A stretch of DNA of 8,739 nt, from contig JAGGXL010000091.1 in NCBI GenBank assembly GCA_021163085.1, positions 1 through 8,739 of the forward strand, given 5' to 3'. Positions 5,881-8,739 of the stretch are shown here, in pieces. Source of the DNA: Thermodesulfobacterium sp. (lineage in GTDB: Bacteria > Desulfobacterota > Thermodesulfobacteria > Thermodesulfobacteriales > Thermodesulfobacteriaceae). Within the stretch, counting starts at the first letter, position 1; each line of letters starts with the position of its first letter. The notes beneath the pieces were generated by a model, which did not search any database, was not told the DNA's origin, and was given only the letters and a program-made list of their open reading frames with translations. The position numbers and the translations under genes were made by a program.

Positions 5881-8465
5881 GAGGAAGTGTAAAAGCTGAG
5901 ATTACTCCCATGTTTAAGCAATATTTTGAAATCAAGAACAAATACCCTGATGCTATCTTGTTCTTCAGATTAGGAGATTTTTATGAAATGTTTTTTGAAG
6001 ATGCAGAAACTGTAGCCCCACTTTTGGGGCTTGTTCTTACCAAAAGAGAAGCAGGCAAAAATTTAATAGCTCCTATGTGTGGAATTCCAGCAGATAAAAG
6101 TTCATTCTACATTCAAAAGCTTGTTGATATGGGATTTAAAGTTGCTATTTGCGAACAGGTAGAAGACCCTGCAGAAGCAAAAGGTCTGGTAAAAAGAGAA
6201 GTTGTAAAGATATATACTCCTGGACTGCTTGTAGATCTTGATTCACTTTCAGAAAAAGATAAAAATTACCTGGCAAGCCTTTTTATAGAAAAAAAAGCAG
6301 GTTTAAGCTTTTTAGAGCTTTCCTGTGGAGAATTTATTTTCACAGAGCTTCAAAAAAATGCAATACTTTCTGAAATATTAAAAAGAGAACCAAGAGAGAT
6401 AATATTAAATAAAAATTTAGAAAATTCAGAAATTGTAAAGTTACTAAAACAAAACCTTCCCAAAGTGCATTTAAGTTTTGTAGAGCTAAGCTTTTTTAAA
6501 AAAGAGCTTTATTTAGAATATTTTGAGAAACACAGGTATGAAGAGGGACTTAAAGCAGCTAATGCAATTTTGGAATATCTGAAAATTTATCAGCCCCATC
6601 TGGTAGATAAAATAGAACATCCACTATTTTATTATCCAGAAGAGTTTTTATTCTTAGATGAATCCACAAAGAGAAACCTTGAATTGATAAAAAATCTATG
6701 GGACGGAAGTGAAAAATTCTCTTTATTTTGGGTTCTTGATAGAACCCAAACTCCTATGGGAGCAAGATTATTAAAAGAATGGATACTTTATCCATTAAAG
6801 GACATTAAAAAAATTCAGCAAAGACAGGAGATAGTTAAATTTTTTGTAGAAAATAGATCTCTAAGAGAAGATTTAAAGAAAGTTTTAAAAAAAATTTCAG
6901 ATCTTGAAAGGTTAAGCACAAGATGTGCATTGAAACTGGTTAATCCCAAGGAACTGAGATTATTGAGAGGAAGTTTAAAACACCTTCCAGAAATAAAAAA
7001 AATATTAGAAAAAGAAAAACCCTTTAAATATCCTAAAAAACTAAAAGAAATTTTAGATAACATAGACGAATTTTCAGAGCTATACACAATCTTAAATGAG
7101 TGGCTTGTTGAGGATCCACCTCCAACATTAAAAGAAGGAGGAATAATAAAAAGAGGGGTTAGTGCTGAACTTGATGAACTTATAGATTTAAAAGAAAATG
7201 CTATTTATTATCTTTCTGAGCTGGAAAAAAGTGAAAGACAAAAAAATGATATTCCTACTTTAAGAATAGGGTATAACAAAGTTTTTGGGTATTATTTTGA
7301 AGTATCTAAAAGCTATCTAAAAAAAGTGCCTTCATATTTTGAAAGAAAGCAAACTTTAACTAATGTAGAAAGATTTATAACTTCTCAACTAAAAGAACTT
7401 GAGAACAAAATTCTTTCTGCTGAGGAGAAAATAAAAAACTTAGAATACGAGCTATTTTTGAAACTAAGGGAGAAAGTTGCTTCGTATAAAGAAAAGCTTC
7501 AAAAAACTGCAAAAGCTTTGGCAGAGCTTGATGTTTTTATTTCTTTATCTCAAATAGCTGTGGAAAATGATTATGTAATGCCAGAAATAGTTGAGGAACA
7601 GATTTTTGAGATAGAAGAAGGAAGACATCCAGTTTTAGAAAAGATTCAGGGTAAAGAAAATTTTGTTCCCAATTCTTTGAAAATGAATAAGGAAAAGGCT
7701 CGATTTTTGATTATTACAGGACCAAATATGGGTGGAAAGTCCACTTTTTTAAGACAAAATGCATTAATGGTTATTATGGCTCAAATGGGTAGTTTTGTTC
7801 CTGCAAGTTTTGCCAAGATAGGTGTTTTTGACAAAATTTTTACTCGTGTAGGAGCAGGAGATGAACTTATAAGAGGAAAAAGCACTTTTATGGTTGAAAT
7901 GAGTGAATGTGCATATATTTTGCAAAATGTGTCTTCAAAAAGTTTGGTTATTCTTGATGAAGTAGGAAGAGGGACAAGTACTTTTGATGGAATGGCACTT
8001 GCCTGGGCTATAGCAGAAAACCTATATCAAAAAGAAGCCTTTACACTGCTTGCAACACACTATTTTGAGCTTATAGAACTTGCAAAAACTTATTCAGGAA
8101 TAAAAAATTACCATGTGGCAGTTAAAGAGTGGAACGGAGAAGTTATATTTTTATACAAAGTTTTACCAGGAGTTGCTAATCAATCTTATGGAATTGAAGT
8201 TGCTAAATTAGCGGGAATTCCTCAAGAAGTGGTTGACAGAGCAAGGGAAATACTTTATAAATTAGAGAGCAAAAATTTAAAGGAAAATAAAGAATTAACA
8301 GTATTCCCTAAAAAAGTTTTACAATTATCCATATTTGAAATGACAAATCCTGTAATTGAAAAAATCAAAAGTCTTAATATAGAAGAAATGACCCCAATTT
8401 CAGCACTGAATTTTCTTTGGGAGGTAAAAAAAGAATTAGTAGCAAGAGAAAAAAAGGAAAAATAA
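5877..8465 (+). CDS. mutS: DNA mismatch repair protein MutS
   Basis: This 862-residue MutS1-type protein recognises base mismatches and small loops and signals repair in an ATP-dependent way. The mismatch-binding wedge GDFYEMF (33-39) keeps the key Phe35 and Glu37. The connector, lever and clamp regions follow to about residue 560. The ATPase domain has Walker A GPNMGGKS (615-622), Walker B LVILDE (690-695), GRGTSTFDG just after, and ATHYFEL with His728. Near the C-terminus QLSIF (816-820) resembles a sliding-clamp binding motif, and TPISALNFLWEVKKEL resembles the usual MutS tail. The length and motifs indicate a full, active protein, not the MutS2 type. The start overlaps the nadD stop in ATGA; AGG sits only two bases upstream and AGGG twelve bases upstream, so coupling to nadD translation is likely. 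mutL is not in the window. Confidence 0.98.
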   Translation: MRGSVKAEITPMFKQYFEIKNKYPDAILFFRLGDFYEMFFEDAETVAPLLGLVLTKREAGKNLIAPMCGIPADKSSFYIQKLVDMGFKVAICEQVEDPAEAKGLVKREVVKIYTPGLLVDLDSLSEKDKNYLASLFIEKKAGLSFLELSCGEFIFTELQKNAILSEILKREPREIILNKNLENSEIVKLLKQNLPKVHLSFVELSFFKKELYLEYFEKHRYEEGLKAANAILEYLKIYQPHLVDKIEHPLFYYPEEFLFLDESTKRNLELIKNLWDGSEKFSLFWVLDRTQTPMGARLLKEWILYPLKDIKKIQQRQEIVKFFVENRSLREDLKKVLKKISDLERLSTRCALKLVNPKELRLLRGSLKHLPEIKKILEKEKPFKYPKKLKEILDNIDEFSELYTILNEWLVEDPPPTLKEGGIIKRGVSAELDELIDLKENAIYYLSELEKSERQKNDIPTLRIGYNKVFGYYFEVSKSYLKKVPSYFERKQTLTNVERFITSQLKELENKILSAEEKIKNLEYELFLKLREKVASYKEKLQKTAKALAELDVFISLSQIAVENDYVMPEIVEEQIFEIEEGRHPVLEKIQGKENFVPNSLKMNKEKARFLIITGPNMGGKSTFLRQNALMVIMAQMGSFVPASFAKIGVFDKIFTRVGAGDELIRGKSTFMVEMSECAYILQNVSSKSLVILDEVGRGTSTFDGMALAWAIAENLYQKEAFTLLATHYFELIELAKTYSGIKNYHVAVKEWNGEVIFLYKVLPGVANQSYGIEVAKLAGIPQEVVDRAREILYKLESKNLKENKELTVFPKKVLQLSIFEMTNPVIEKIKSLNIEEMTPISALNFLWEVKKELVAREKKEK
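6727..6750 (+). repeat. Perfect 9-bp inverted repeat inside mutS
   Basis: TTTGGGTTC (6727-6735) and GAACCCAAA (6742-6750) are exact reverse complements around a six-base loop, TTGATA. The hairpin lies over codons for residues 284-292 (FWVLDRTQT), a conserved start of the MutS core domain. No T run follows on either strand, so it does not look like an intrinsic terminator. It may be chance imposed by the conserved protein sequence, or a structure in the long operon mRNA. Confidence 0.5.
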
Positions 8466-8739
8466 ATGAAAAAAATTATCAGCTATATCCTTATTGCGAT
8501 ATTACTTAGCTTCAATTTTTTTATTTTTAATCCTTTAGAACTTCCGGCTGTCTCCTCAAATAAAAAAGCCAGTTCCATAAGCTACATATATTATCGAGTA
8601 AGGAGAGGGGACACCTTAGAGAGGATAGCGAGGAGATATGGGACAACAGTCAGTCAATTGAGGAAATGGAACGGACTGAGGAGTGATAGGATATATGTGG
8701 GGCAGAGGCTGAAAGTAGGTGTGAGGGAGGAGAAGGGGG
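8466..8739 (+). CDS. Secreted or membrane-anchored LysM-domain protein, N-terminal part (partial)
   Basis: An open frame starts at ATG 8466, directly after the mutS stop (TAAATG), and runs off the right edge after 91 codons. AAGGA at 8454-8458 is a well-spaced ribosome site. Residues 1-30 form a signal peptide or anchor: MKKIISY, then a hydrophobic run to about residue 21, then a possible cleavage near LPA. Residues about 43-84 are a LysM domain, with YRVRRGDTLERIARRYG (43-59), LRKWNGL (65-71) and the closing IYVGQRLKV (76-84). LysM binds the glycan strands of peptidoglycan, so the protein probably acts in the periplasm or at the wall. The missing C-terminus could be an amidase, an M23 peptidase, another hydrolase or more LysM copies. 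From about 8600 on, the sequence becomes G-rich and uses AGG for Arg (8 of 11), unlike the genes before it. Confidence 0.88.
   Translation, partial: MKKIISYILIAILLSFNFFIFNPLELPAVSSNKKASSISYIYYRVRRGDTLERIARRYGTTVSQLRKWNGLRSDRIYVGQRLKVGVREEKG

Noticed and set aside
6491..6504. 14-base palindrome CTTTTTTAAAAAAG in mutS
   Set aside because: It is low-complexity AT sequence coding for Phe and Lys; such palindromes arise easily by chance at this base composition.
1..8739. A new defence, mobile or biosynthetic system
   Set aside because: Every gene belongs to a recognised family, mostly core metabolism, and nothing resembles a defence island, transposon end, prophage or repeat array.

Overview
The window is a compact stretch of bacterial chromosome, low in GC (about one third by eye). 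Arginine is coded mostly by AGA, the proteins are rich in Lys and Glu, and the genes are purine-rich on their coding strands. Together with a ferredoxin-dependent 2-oxoacid oxidoreductase, this suggests an anaerobic, probably thermophilic bacterium. A low-GC member of the Thermodesulfobacteria would fit, but that is inference from style and gene content, not from a marker gene. I see no mobile element, CRISPR array, phage gene or integration scar.

Layout. (1) 1-2138, plus strand: the 3' part of iorA, then iorB, then a phenylacetate-CoA ligase (paaK). The genes are close together or overlapping, so probably one transcript. The products interconvert aryl acids, arylacetyl-CoA and arylpyruvates with ferredoxin. 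(2) 2162-2236, minus strand: tRNA-Gln(CTG) with an encoded CCA and a good sigma70-type promoter just upstream. (3) 2297-3880, minus strand: a signalling protein with an N-terminal HDOD domain, a coiled coil and a GGDEF-fold domain whose signature has decayed to KPEQF, so it probably makes no c-di-GMP. (4) 3881-4001: a 121-bp divergent intergenic region with two short direct repeats. (5) 4002-8739, plus strand: proA (proline synthesis), nadD (NAD synthesis), mutS (mismatch repair) and the start of a secreted LysM-domain protein. The genes overlap or abut, so they look like one operon of unrelated housekeeping functions.

Most of the window is ordinary core genome, and I do not see a convincing undescribed system. 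The items most worth a second look are the degenerate GGDEF domain fused to HDOD, the change in base composition and codon use inside the LysM gene at the right edge, the aryl-acid module with an altered motif in IorA and a short IorB, and the direct repeats in the divergent promoter region.
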